A DNA stretch of 6,188 nt. Origin: Candidatus Shapirobacteria bacterium. GTDB lineage: Bacteria; Patescibacteriota; Microgenomatia; UBA12405; UBA6130. The stretch covers positions 1 through 6,188 of the forward strand of contig JALTFB010000056.1 of assembly GCA_027007615.1 (NCBI GenBank). The letters run 5' to 3'. The notes below the pieces were generated by a model. That model saw only the letters and a list, made by a program, of their open reading frames with translations, had not been told where the DNA came from and ran no database searches. Numbering within the stretch: the stretch's first letter is position 1; the number at the start of each line of letters is the position of its first letter. Below, one piece after another: positions 1 through 4,895 of the stretch. The position numbers were made by a program, and so were the translations under genes.

Positions 1-846
1 GCGAATAAGCCGGTAGAGCCATTCTAATCCATGCCGTCGCAGCCAAAGCGGCGCCCGGGGAACCCTGTCGGCATAATAGTCGAAAGCGCCACCAACACCA
101 ATAGCTATTTTTACCTTTAGATAGGGTGAATTGCGTTTTAACCACCGTTCCTGTTTGCCCATTCCGTAGGCGACCAGAAGCAAGAAAATAGGTTTGCCGC
201 AGCTTTGAATAGCTTTGCGGGTATCCCGATCTCCCTTTGGAGACCCATCGCCGGCATAATTTCCTGCTAATTGCCAACCTGGAACCAGTTTTTGTAGCCG
301 CCCGGCAGCTTTGGCGGCTATTCCCGGGCCGCCACCAAGGAAAAAAACGTATCCCTTTTTCTTGGCGGCCATTTTTAACAGCTGGGGGACGAGGTCGGTG
401 CCGGTGATTCTATTCTCCGCAAGATTGCCGCAGTGAAGCTGGCAGCTGATCTTTGCGCCCCAAAATAAATTGGCCGCCAGCCGGCGCCATTTGCCCCAAT
501 TTTGATAGTCTTTTTGCTGTTTTCGGCGCTTTTGCAGCTCTCGCGCCCAAAAAAGGTAGCTTCCATCGGGGATAGCAAAGTCCGCGTTGTTAATGATTTT
601 GCGGAAAGATAGGTGTTCTTGTGCATAGACAATAAATTCTGGATTGGGAGTGGTTATCATGATGGATTGTGGTTGGGAAAGCCGCCGGCTAATTTGTTCT
701 AGCAATTGGCCCATGGAACTGCCAAACAGTTTAATTGCCGTGCTTTTGCCCATTTGTCGGTGGTTCTCGTGGTAATTGGCCGAATGTTTCCGGTTGTTTC
801 TTTGCGCCGGAGGCGAAAAATGTTTGCGACTGTTGGCTTTAGGCAT
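1..846 (-). CDS. WecG/TagA/CpsF-family glycosyltransferase (3' end cut by window edge)
   Basis: Likely transfers an N-acetylmannosamine-type sugar from a UDP donor to an undecaprenyl-linked acceptor at the inner face of the membrane, for wall teichoic acid, enterobacterial common antigen-like or capsule glycans; donor and acceptor cannot be read from sequence. I translated 282 stop-free codons up to the window edge. Family motifs appear in order: TPNPEF (66-71), NNADFAIPDG (86-95), RITGTDL (146-152), FFLGGGPGIA (168-177), AYGMGKQE (226-233) and GVGGAFDYYADRVPRAP (250-266), then GLEWLYRL near the cut. Only a short tail is probably missing. The PDG-to-RITGTDL spacing is about 50 residues against roughly 20 in typical members as I remember them, implying a basic K/R/Q-rich insert. 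The ATG at 846 is chosen because a TATCAT box ends 7 nt upstream, as in the transporter gene. The ATG at 753 is a credible alternative, since the first 31 residues are basic, low complexity and outside the domain. Family call is firm; substrate is unknown. Confidence 0.93.
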   Translation of the reverse strand, partial: MPKANSRKHFSPPAQRNNRKHSANYHENHRQMGKSTAIKLFGSSMGQLLEQISRRLSQPQSIMITTPNPEFIVYAQEHLSFRKIINNADFAIPDGSYLFWARELQKRRKQQKDYQNWGKWRRLAANLFWGAKISCQLHCGNLAENRITGTDLVPQLLKMAAKKKGYVFFLGGGPGIAAKAAGRLQKLVPGWQLAGNYAGDGSPKGDRDTRKAIQSCGKPIFLLLVAYGMGKQERWLKRNSPYLKVKIAIGVGGAFDYYADRVPRAPLWLRRHGLEWLYRLIR

Positions 847-853
847 GAGCAAG

Positions 854-859
854 ATGATA
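854..859 (-). promoter_or_regulatory. candidate -10 box (TATCAT) for the glycosyltransferase
   Basis: On the minus strand TATCAT is followed by 7 nt (CTTGCTC) and then the ATG at 846, the same geometry as TATAAT-7nt-ATG before the transporter at 4896. No Shine-Dalgarno sequence lies before the ATG, so a leaderless transcript is possible. There is no convincing -35 box. It is a single hexamer with one mismatch, so this rests mainly on the parallel. Confidence 0.35.
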
Positions 860-1032
860 AAAATTAAGTGAAATTGATTGGTTTATAGGACAACATTGAT
901 GGGGTATAGTCTCGTTGGGAAGATTACCGGGCCCAAGAGAAGTGATTTTAGGCTGACAGCGTCGCCGAGGTTGGGCCAATGAGGGTGGTTGTAAGGGGTT
1001 ATATTTGGAATTATAGGTATTTTGATACACGA

Positions 1033-1050
1033 GGTTATTAATTAATAGCC
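1033..1050. repeat. 18-bp near-perfect AT-rich palindrome, possible operator
   Basis: The core TATTAATTAATA is a perfect 12-bp palindrome and is flanked by GGT/GCC, giving 18 bp with one non-matching symmetric pair. It lies about 190 bp upstream of the glycosyltransferase start, inside the gap after mreB. The symmetry suits a dimeric DNA-binding protein, but no regulator is encoded here and an AT palindrome of this kind can occur by chance. Confidence 0.4.
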
Positions 1051-1286
1051 TATATCTATTATGGCGCATTCTTTGCATTTGCAATTTACGAGGATTAACA
1101 CTCTTTTGATACCAAATTATAATCATTTCATAGAAGTCACTATTACCATGGGATTGGCACATTGTAATAATTGGTGGACGAGCACTACGTAAACAATGCA
1201 ATTTGACAGTTGGATTACTATCGGATAGCACAGTCAACACTGGTATGACCTCAGCACGCTGACATAATTGTTGATTATATAGATAT

Positions 1287-2291
1287 TTATGGTCGCAGTG
1301 ATTTATGGTACTCATCGAGGTTCTCCAGGACGAGGCTGGTGCCCTTGATAACTGATAACAAAGGCTCGTCAATGACGCGGCAAGCGACGCTTAGTTGTCC
1401 GCTAAGATATTTATCTAGGCCTTTCAGTAAAGATGTTCCGCCGCTTAGGATAACACCCTTGTCGATAATATCGGAAACGAGCTCCGGGGGAGTGTCTTCT
1501 AAGACGTGTTTAATGGCGCTTAAGATTTGCCGCAATGGTGGCTGCAAGGCTTCGGCAATTTCGCTGGCCTTAATCTCTTGGCGGCGGGGAAGGCCGCTGA
1601 TAGCATCGCGGCCGCGAATTTCCATAGCTCTTTCTTTCTTGGGAGGTAGGGCGCGGCCAATCTTGATTTTAATGGCCTCGGCGGTTTGTTCACCGATGAT
1701 GAGATTGTACTTGCGCCGCAGGTAGCCGGCAATAGTTTCATCAAGCTTGTTGCCGCCTATACGCAGGCTGCGGTGGCTGACCACGCCGCCCAAGGAAATG
1801 ACGGCAATCTCGCAGGTGCCGCCGCCGATGTCAATAATCATATTGCCGGAAGGCTCGGCGATGGGGATTTGGGCGCCGATGGCTGCGGCCAGAGGCTCGT
1901 CAATCAAATAAGCGCGCCGGGCGCCGGCTGAGAGGGTAGCGTCGATAACGGCTCGCTGTTCAACTTGGGTTACACCGGTAGGCACGCAGATAAGCACTTC
2001 CGGTTTGAAAAGGAGGCTGGTGCCAACGGTTTTTTGCAGGAAGTAGCGCAGCATGGCTTCAGTAATTTCATAATCGGCAATAACACCGTCGCGCATGGGT
2101 TTTTTGGCAATAATATAATCGGGCGTGCGGCCCAGCATCCGTTTCGCCTCTTTGCCTACCGCCAGGACGCGGTTATTTTCCAAGGAAACGGCGACGACGG
2201 TGGGCTCTTGCAAAACCAGCCCGCGGCCGATTTCCCAAACCAGGGAATTGGCGGTCCCTAAGTCAATGCCGATACGTTTAAAAAGAGCCAT
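1287..2291 (-). CDS. mreB: MreB, actin-like rod shape-determining protein
   Basis: Bacterial actin that polymerises on ATP at the inner membrane face and directs lateral wall synthesis with the Rod complex (MreC, MreD, RodA, PBP2). The 334-residue length is normal for the family. Actin-fold motifs are intact: phosphate-1 GIDLGTANS (8-16), the segment with the expected catalytic glutamate DEPLAAAIGA (131-140, E132), phosphate-2 IDIGGGT (153-159, D154) and the adenosine-side ILSGGTSLLKGLD (281-293). The N-terminus MALFKRIG is short and hydrophobic/basic, consistent with membrane association. The ATG at 2291 begins the conserved N-terminus directly; no Shine-Dalgarno sequence precedes it. An extended -10 box lies about 70 bp upstream. 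No mreC, mreD, rodA or penicillin-binding protein gene lies on either side in this window, which is less common for a housekeeping mreB. MreB-like paralogues such as Mbl cannot be excluded, but the family call is secure. Confidence 0.96.
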   Translation of the reverse strand: MALFKRIGIDLGTANSLVWEIGRGLVLQEPTVVAVSLENNRVLAVGKEAKRMLGRTPDYIIAKKPMRDGVIADYEITEAMLRYFLQKTVGTSLLFKPEVLICVPTGVTQVEQRAVIDATLSAGARRAYLIDEPLAAAIGAQIPIAEPSGNMIIDIGGGTCEIAVISLGGVVSHRSLRIGGNKLDETIAGYLRRKYNLIIGEQTAEAIKIKIGRALPPKKERAMEIRGRDAISGLPRRQEIKASEIAEALQPPLRQILSAIKHVLEDTPPELVSDIIDKGVILSGGTSLLKGLDKYLSGQLSVACRVIDEPLLSVIKGTSLVLENLDEYHKSLRP

Positions 2292-2305
2292 AGATAGGCA
2301 TAATC

Positions 2306-2318
2306 ATCATTAAATGAT
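2306..2318. repeat. 13-bp palindrome in the mreB leader
   Basis: ATCATT-A-AATGAT is a perfect inverted repeat with 6-bp arms and a one-base centre, 15 bp upstream of the mreB ATG and downstream of its putative promoter. It could be an operator or simply AT-rich leader. A one-base loop makes an RNA hairpin here unlikely. Confidence 0.3.
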
Positions 2319-2360
2319 ATGTTTTGATACTTTTAGATGGTGTCATTTGGTGCATAAATT

Positions 2361-2369
2361 ATTATAGCA
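2361..2369 (-). promoter_or_regulatory. extended -10 promoter for mreB (TGCTATAAT)
   Basis: The minus strand reads TGCTATAAT, an exact TGnTATAAT extended -10 element, which can work without a good -35; none is visible at 16-18 nt upstream, where the sequence is a pyrimidine-rich tract on this strand. Transcription would start near 2354, giving a leader of about 62 nt before the mreB ATG at 2291. Confidence 0.6.
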
Positions 2370-2416
2370 GAAAGTGGAAAGTTAAAAGCGGAAAGTGGAA
2401 AAGAAGTTAAAAAACG
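2370..2416. repeat. imperfect purine-rich tandem repeat
   Basis: Two adjacent units begin with GAAAGTGGAAA (2370 and 2391) and end with GTTAAAA-type sequence plus CG, about 21 and 26 bp long. The tract is almost purely purine on the plus strand and sits just upstream of the mreB extended -10. Role unknown; replication slippage is a simple origin. Confidence 0.5.
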
Positions 2417-2466
2417 TCATCCTGATTTTTCCCGACGGATAGTCGGGGAAGGTTCAGGATTTTCAG
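2415..2466 (+). repeat. dispersed palindromic element, copy 1
   Basis: Layout is GTC-ATCCTGA, a GC-rich hairpin, then TCAGGAT-TTTCAG. The outer arms 2419-2425 and 2454-2460 pair perfectly over 7 bp. The inner hairpin is CCCGAC (2431-2436) with GTCGGG (2442-2447). It shares its ends with copy 4 and is in the same orientation. It resembles REP/MITE-like intergenic palindromes; no coding capacity. Confidence 0.75.
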
Positions 2467-2500
2467 TATGTGGAATGTTAACAATGGTGGAGGCCGCCTG

Positions 2501-2530
2501 CTGAAGATGCTGAGATAAACTCAGCATGAC
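2501..2530 (-). repeat. dispersed palindromic element, copy 2 (short, inverted)
   Basis: Read on the minus strand this is GTC-ATGCTGA...TCAGCAT-CTTCAG, the same plan as copies 1 and 4 with one symmetric base change (C to G in one arm, G to C in the other). The hairpin ATGCTGAG (2507-2514) with CTCAGCAT (2520-2527) has 8 perfect pairs and a 5-nt loop. The GC-rich inner hairpin is absent, making this the minimal form. Confidence 0.75.
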
Positions 2531-2566
2531 AAAGGGCGAGAACCAACAATGATAATCAGCCACTCC

Positions 2567-2631
2567 CTGGAGATGCTGGACCCCCAGGCCCCGACGTCAC
2601 GTCGGGGCGGGGCGGGCAAGTTCAGCATGAC
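2567..2631 (-). repeat. dispersed palindromic element, copy 3 (inverted)
   Basis: Same orientation as copy 2. The outer arms are ATGCTG (2573-2578) and CAGCAT (2623-2628), with CTGGAG in place of CTGAAG on the left flank and GAC on the right. The inner part is a strong palindrome: CCCCGACGT (2589-2597), a single C, then ACGTCGGGG (2599-2607). It is the longest copy and could form a stable hairpin. Confidence 0.72.
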
Positions 2632-2656
2632 GGAAATAAGCCATCGCTGCGTATGA

Positions 2657-2698
2657 CGTCATCCTGATCCCGCTGAAAGCGGGGTTCAGGATCTTCAG
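2657..2698 (+). repeat. dispersed palindromic element, copy 4
   Basis: Outer arms ATCCTGA (2661-2667) and TCAGGAT (2686-2692) pair perfectly. The inner hairpin is CCCGCT (2669-2674) with AGCGGG (2678-2683) and a GAA loop. The right flank CTTCAGTATGTG matches copy 1 (TTTCAGTATGTG), so the shared unit extends past the palindrome at this end. Confidence 0.75.
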
Positions 2699-2759
2699 TA
2701 TGTGCTGGACTAACCATGACAATAAGATGCTCCTTAAAAAATGCGAAAACTTCTTCATC

Positions 2760-2850
2760 TCCCGAGGTGCAGGTACACTTGCACCTCGGAGGTGCAATGC
2801 ACTACGCACCTCGGGATTTTGGGGCATTTTTGTGCCTAGGGCCCCGCCGG
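2760..2850 (+). repeat. structured ~90-bp repeat, copy A
   Basis: Four GAGGTGC/GCACCTC blocks alternate in orientation within 2761-2815. They can fold as two hairpins, CCGAGGTGCA (2762-2771) with TGCACCTCGG (2780-2789) and GAGGTGC (2789-2795) with GCACCTC (2806-2812), or as a nested form in which 2760-2770 pairs with 2806-2816 over 11 bp. T runs follow at 2817-2820 and 2827-2831, so terminator activity on plus-strand RNA is possible. It aligns without gaps to copy B, exactly 1910 bp downstream, at 74 of 90 positions by my count. The two copies bracket the 546-aa gene. Confidence 0.85.
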
Positions 2851-2935
2851 CGGAAGACCTGAAAAATGCTCAAATCCACCATTCATTTCACTCTTGCCCA
2901 CGGGGCGGGATTTTTAGCACGCGGATGGTTGGGGC

Positions 2936-2949
2936 GGAGGGAGTATAAT
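2936..2949 (+). promoter_or_regulatory. overlapping Shine-Dalgarno-like and TATAAT signals at the start of the membrane protein gene
   Basis: GGAGGGAG (2936-2943) lies 4-7 nt before the ATG at 2948 and would be a good ribosome site. However, TATAAT (2944-2949) overlaps that ATG and ends 10 nt before a second in-frame ATG at 2960. If TATAAT is the -10, the purine stretch is not transcribed and translation begins near-leaderless at 2960. Sequence alone does not decide. Confidence 0.5.
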
Positions 2950-4588
2950 GGTTTACGTCATGAATACTATTTTTACCGCAACTGACTCTTCCGCCCACCC
3001 CGAAAGAGATTATCTGGCAGTCATTTTGCAAGCTTACCGCGATAAGCTTGCGGAAAAAAGGCGGCAGAAGCCTTTGCCTAAAATTAAGATAAACCAAACC
3101 CTCAGTTCCCTGGCTTTAATTTATGAAAAAATAAGGACGGCGGTTGATTTCCGCGACGAGCGGCTTTTCCGCCGGGCGGCCATCGAGCGCATTTTGCGCC
3201 GCTATTTGCTGGCGGGCAAAAGCCGGCCGGAGCTGTTGGCGCGCGGGCTTATCAAAGAATTAGTTTGGGGGCGCTATTTGCCCAACAATGCCGTGCCAAT
3301 TGAAAAAATTCCAGGCGCGGCGCAAATTATCCAAAAGCACCAGCAGTTGAAAAAGCAAGTATCGGGCAGCAAGAGTTTTTTCGACAAGCAGGCGGGTTTG
3401 TTTTTGGAGCTTCTCTCGACCGAGGTTGACGAATTTTTGGTGGATCAGCGTGAGGATGAAGCTTGGGCGGTGGCCCTGGGCCAATGGTTCCGGTGGCGAT
3501 TCGCTTGGTTGGACCCCTTGCCGGACCGGGAGAAAGAGGCCTTGGTTTATATCGCCATCCGCCAGGCATTTCTCAAGTCAGACAAGGCGATTATCCGCTA
3601 CCACTTTTTTCGGCGGGCTTTTCCGCAATGGGCTGCGGCGACGGATGTGGCCATTAGTCAGATTGCCCGCCAATTTCCGTCTTGGCAGAAAAGGGTTGAG
3701 TTTTATTTCAACCACCCCGCCAGAGGTAACCTCTTCCGCTTTGTTAAGGAGAAGACGGTGCCTTTTTTGGTTTTGCGGGAGGTGGTCGAGAAAAATTGGC
3801 CCGATTCGGAGCAGCTTTTGCAAAATAAAAAGCAGCTTCGGCTGCAGATAAAGCGGGTTTGCGCCCGGCGTTACCGCCAAATTGGCCGGAGAGTCAGCCG
3901 GGGGATTGTCCGCAGCATTATCTATATTTTCGCCACCAAAATGCTCTTTGCCTTTTTCCTGGAGGTGCCTTATGAAATGTGGGCTTTGAAGCGAATTTCT
4001 TGGCTCCCTTTGAGCATAAATTTGGCTTTTCCGCCGACATTGATGTTTTTCTTGGGGCAGCTTATTCACCCGCCCGGCAGAGATAATACCCGGCGAATTG
4101 TTAGGCAGGTCCAATCATTTCTCGCGCCGGGATTGGCAGATAGCCAGGAGGCTTTCCAATTTGCCAAGCGCCGCCAGAGCCGATTTGCGCCGGTCTTTAG
4201 GCTTTTCTATTTTATCCTTTTTATAGCCGTTTTCGGCGGAGTATCGTGGCTGCTTTGGCGTTTGGGCTTCAATATTCTGAGCGGCGCCATTTTCTTCCTT
4301 TTTGTCTCTTTAGTTCTCCTTTTCGGCTATCGCATTCGCTGGGCGGCCAATGAACTTCGGGTTACCGGCAAGCACGAAGGTTTTGTCGAGTCAATAATTA
4401 GCATTGTCTCCCTGCCATTTTTGAACCTGGGCGTTAAGCTGTCGGTGGGAATTTCCCGGTTGAACATTTTGATATTTATTCTGGATTTTCTCATCGAGGC
4501 GCCCTTGAAGCTGATAATTGATGTGGTGGGTCGCTGGGTGGCTTTCATGCGCCAAAAGCGGGCCGAGGTGGTTGAAGTTCCCTTCTGA
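2948..4588 (+). CDS. large multi-spanning membrane protein of unknown function
   Basis: I do not recognise a named family. The first ~315 residues are hydrophilic, helical-looking and rich in R, K and Q, with basic clusters such as RLFRRAAIERILRRY (72-86) and RRYRQIGRR (307-315), and an aromatic patch EAWAVALGQWFRWRFAW (171-187). The C-terminal part has hydrophobic segments at about 319-340, 351-373, 416-437 and 442-461, then weaker or amphipathic ones at about 481-500 and 505-527, ending in a short charged tail. There is no signal peptide, so the large N-terminal part is probably cytoplasmic (positive-inside rule, R/K just before the first segment). Start may be ATG 2948 (Shine-Dalgarno-like GGAGGGAG upstream) or ATG 2960 (residue 5). 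The frame is intact, uses codons like its neighbours and spans 546 residues, so it is a real gene. It stands alone between two copies of a ~90-bp repeat. No catalytic motif was found. Confidence 0.9.
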   Translation: MVYVMNTIFTATDSSAHPERDYLAVILQAYRDKLAEKRRQKPLPKIKINQTLSSLALIYEKIRTAVDFRDERLFRRAAIERILRRYLLAGKSRPELLARGLIKELVWGRYLPNNAVPIEKIPGAAQIIQKHQQLKKQVSGSKSFFDKQAGLFLELLSTEVDEFLVDQREDEAWAVALGQWFRWRFAWLDPLPDREKEALVYIAIRQAFLKSDKAIIRYHFFRRAFPQWAAATDVAISQIARQFPSWQKRVEFYFNHPARGNLFRFVKEKTVPFLVLREVVEKNWPDSEQLLQNKKQLRLQIKRVCARRYRQIGRRVSRGIVRSIIYIFATKMLFAFFLEVPYEMWALKRISWLPLSINLAFPPTLMFFLGQLIHPPGRDNTRRIVRQVQSFLAPGLADSQEAFQFAKRRQSRFAPVFRLFYFILFIAVFGGVSWLLWRLGFNILSGAIFFLFVSLVLLFGYRIRWAANELRVTGKHEGFVESIISIVSLPFLNLGVKLSVGISRLNILIFILDFLIEAPLKLIIDVVGRWVAFMRQKRAEVVEVPF

Positions 4589-4669
4589 AAGTCCTTTTGG
4601 AAATCCGGCTCACGGAATATTTTTCTGGCGTTGTTGCCAATGCTGGCAGTTGGTGTGGAGCGGCCTATT

Positions 4670-4760
4670 TCCCGAGGTGTAAAGGGAGTTGCACCTCGGA
4701 GGTGCAATACACTACGCACCTCGGGATTTTGCGACAGTTTTGTGCCTGGAGGTGCGCCGG
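4670..4760 (+). repeat. structured ~90-bp repeat, copy B
   Basis: Direct-orientation partner of copy A with no gaps across 2761-2850/4671-4760. The first hairpin is CCGAGGTGTAA (4672-4682) with TTGCACCTCGG (4689-4699), including a U-G wobble at 4680/4691; the second is GAGGTGC with GCACCTC (4716-4722). Most differences from copy A fall in the first hairpin's loop, and those in its arms keep pairing. It starts 82 bp after the membrane protein stop and is followed by T runs (4727-4730, 4738-4741), so it may serve as that gene's terminator. Confidence 0.85.
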
Positions 4761-4825
4761 CATCCTGAGGTTGCCTACCTCGGCAGCCCCTGGAGTTGAT
4801 AACATATCTCTTCAAATTTTCCAAG

Positions 4826-4840
4826 ACCTTTTTAAAAGGT
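4826..4840. repeat. 15-bp perfect palindrome upstream of the transporter
   Basis: ACCTTTT-T-AAAAGGT has 7-bp arms around one base, 43 bp upstream of the transporter -10. Its position would suit an operator for a transporter regulator such as a TetR- or MarR-type protein, but no regulator gene is in the window and the assignment is only positional. Confidence 0.35.
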
Positions 4841-4882
4841 AACTGGTAAAATTTTGCAGGCCTTATTTGACTGCAATTGGGG

Positions 4883-4888
4883 TATAAT
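4883..4888 (+). promoter_or_regulatory. -10 box TATAAT immediately upstream of the MFS transporter start
   Basis: TATAAT is separated from ATG 4896 by 7 nt, placing the expected transcription start at or next to the A of the ATG, that is a leaderless mRNA. No Shine-Dalgarno sequence is present between them. A TTGACT (4867-4872) lies only 10 nt upstream, too close to serve as a normal -35. Confidence 0.6.
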
Positions 4889-4895
4889 CAAGCTT

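Larger units (their letters stand above)
847..1286. other. 440-bp gap between mreB and glycosyltransferase, no convincing gene
   Basis: This stretch is visibly more AT-rich than the flanking genes. I found no tRNA, tmRNA, RNase P or SRP RNA signature and no T-tract terminator after mreB. A minus-strand frame (839-1372) stays open across the whole gap but has poor protein composition (see findings). Structures seen: a GGCCCAA/TTGGGCC pair (930-936 with 971-977), TCAGC/GCTGA around 1251-1262, CTATC-G-GATAG at 1219-1229, and an AT palindrome at 1033-1050. The role is unknown. Confidence 0.6.
4589..4895. other. 307-bp intergenic region carrying repeat copy B and the transporter promoter
   Basis: No gene is supported here. 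Contents are repeat copy B (4670-4760), a GAGGT/ACCTC hairpin just after it (about 4766-4781), a perfect 15-bp palindrome ACCTTTT-T-AAAAGGT at 4826-4840, and the TATAAT at 4883. Short open frames on both strands are explained by the repeat. Confidence 0.65.

Noticed and set aside
375..632. 85-residue minus-strand frame
   Set aside because: It is a shadow of the glycosyltransferase, which is read in another frame with all family motifs.
847..1286. Housekeeping RNA (tmRNA, RNase P, SRP RNA) in the long gap
   Set aside because: I looked for the conserved cores, such as a TTCGAATC T-arm or GAGGAAAGTC, on both strands and found none.
1339..2313. Plus-strand open frames opposite mreB
   Set aside because: They are antisense shadows of a clearly conserved actin-family gene and have no recognisable protein features.
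2415..2820. CRISPR array
   Set aside because: Repeats differ in length and orientation, centres vary, and spacing is irregular; no cas gene is present.
2597..2827. Minus-strand frame sharing the peptides QNPEVRS and LHLRGA with a frame at 4327-4824
   Set aside because: The shared peptide is only the translation of repeat copies A and B; it does not indicate a protein family.
2896..2915. GCCC/GGGC hairpin with T run before the membrane protein gene as a terminator
   Set aside because: The stem is only 4 bp and the T run is separated from it by GGGA; no gene ends upstream on this strand.
2700..2948. Plus-strand frame ending just at the membrane protein start
   Set aside because: It translates repeat copy A and its flanks, with no protein-like composition and no start signal; similar reasoning applies to 4597-4842.
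3260..4114. Open frames overlapping the 546-aa gene on both strands
   Set aside because: They lie wholly within the long intact membrane-protein frame and have no family signal or start signals.
4854..4895. TTG start adding 14 residues to the MFS transporter
   Set aside because: The added stretch contains the TATAAT box 7 nt before ATG 4896 and has no Shine-Dalgarno site; the protein from ATG 4896 begins as typical MFS N-termini do.
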